A stretch of 35,000 nt of DNA from Glandiceps talaboti (lineage: Eukaryota; Hemichordata; Enteropneusta; Spengelidae), in contig NC_135552.1 in the NCBI RefSeq assembly GCF_964340395.1, positions 10,169,694 through 10,204,693 on the forward strand, written 5' to 3'. The notes under the pieces are model-generated. The model had not been told where the DNA came from, ran no database searches, and saw only the letters and a program-made list of their open reading frames with translations. Numbering within the stretch: position 1 is the stretch's first letter; each line of letters opens with the position of its first letter. The position numbers and the translations under genes are program-made. Shown piece after piece: positions 34,715 through 35,000 of the stretch.

Positions 34715-34720
34715 AATAAA
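34715..34720 (+). terminator. Poly(A) signal AATAAA (distal)
   Basis: AATAAA inside TGTAAATAAAG, with a TATGTGTTC stretch about 25 nt downstream that resembles a GU-rich element. Its use would give a 3' UTR of about 3.9 kb. Confidence 0.45.
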
Positions 34721-34825
34721 GAACTATCATTCTGTCTACAGCAATATGTGTTCAAACAGATTCATATTTTACTATGTCTTTAAAAGCCTGGTCACTATTT
34801 TTCTGATCAGTGAATTCAAAGAGAT

Positions 34826-34863
34826 GAGATGAGATGAGATGAGATGAGATGAGATGAAATGAG

Positions 34864-34917
<54 letters not shown>

Positions 34918-34924
34918 AGAGATA

Positions 34925-34970
<46 letters not shown>

Positions 34971-34980
34971 TGACTGACTG
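34826..34980. repeat. Compound microsatellite (GATGA)n-(GA)n-(ACAG)n
   Basis: GATGA pentamers at about 34822-34860, GA units to about 34912, ACAG units from 34928, ending in TGAC units. The antisense ORF 34772-34984 reads through it. Confidence 0.95.
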
Positions 34981-35000
34981 ACAAGGAAACTTTGACAGAC

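Overview
The window is animal nuclear DNA. It is visibly AT-rich, exons are short and bounded by GT/AG splice sites, and introns are large and full of simple repeats. I see no bacterial-style gene packing. The abundance of ACAG/TGTC, GAAT and GGAT microsatellites, plus a SINE-like tail at 1500-1765, resembles marine lophotrochozoan genomes such as molluscs or brachiopods. That taxonomic call is an inference and is weak.

One gene fills the window, on the + strand. It is a RASEF (Rab45)-type large Rab GTPase: an N-terminal EF-hand pair, a central coiled coil, a Ser/Arg-rich linker and a C-terminal Rab domain ending in a double-cysteine prenylation signal. I joined 17 coding exons by hand (one of two first exons plus 16 shared exons). 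Reading frame is kept at every junction. The two forms come out at 788 and 772 codons before the stop, close to the roughly 740 residues I recall for vertebrate RASEF.

Layout: 1-4208 is upstream sequence with microsatellites, one SINE-like element and a CRE/octamer cluster. Exon 1a is 4309-4700 and exon 1b is 9657-10000. Each encodes a complete EF-hand pair, and both end in the same splice phase, so they look like alternative first exons made by tandem duplication. Next comes a 12.8 kb intron that holds a satellite of about 35 bp units (18088-18899) and a third promoter-like cluster near 20550-20650. Shared exons 2-17 run from 22819 to 30849: exons 2-7 coiled coil, 8-12 linker, 13-17 Rab domain. 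A long AT-rich 3' region follows, with poly(A) signals at 31888 and 34715.

The points most worth following are the duplicated EF-hand first exons, whose calcium loops differ at key ligand positions; one strong and one weaker in-frame microexon candidate (24 and 15 nt) in the 887 bp intron between exons 10 and 11; and a perfect in-frame alternative donor inside exon 12. Together they suggest one locus producing Rab proteins with different calcium sensors and linkers. No second gene, rRNA, tRNA or CRISPR array could be supported.
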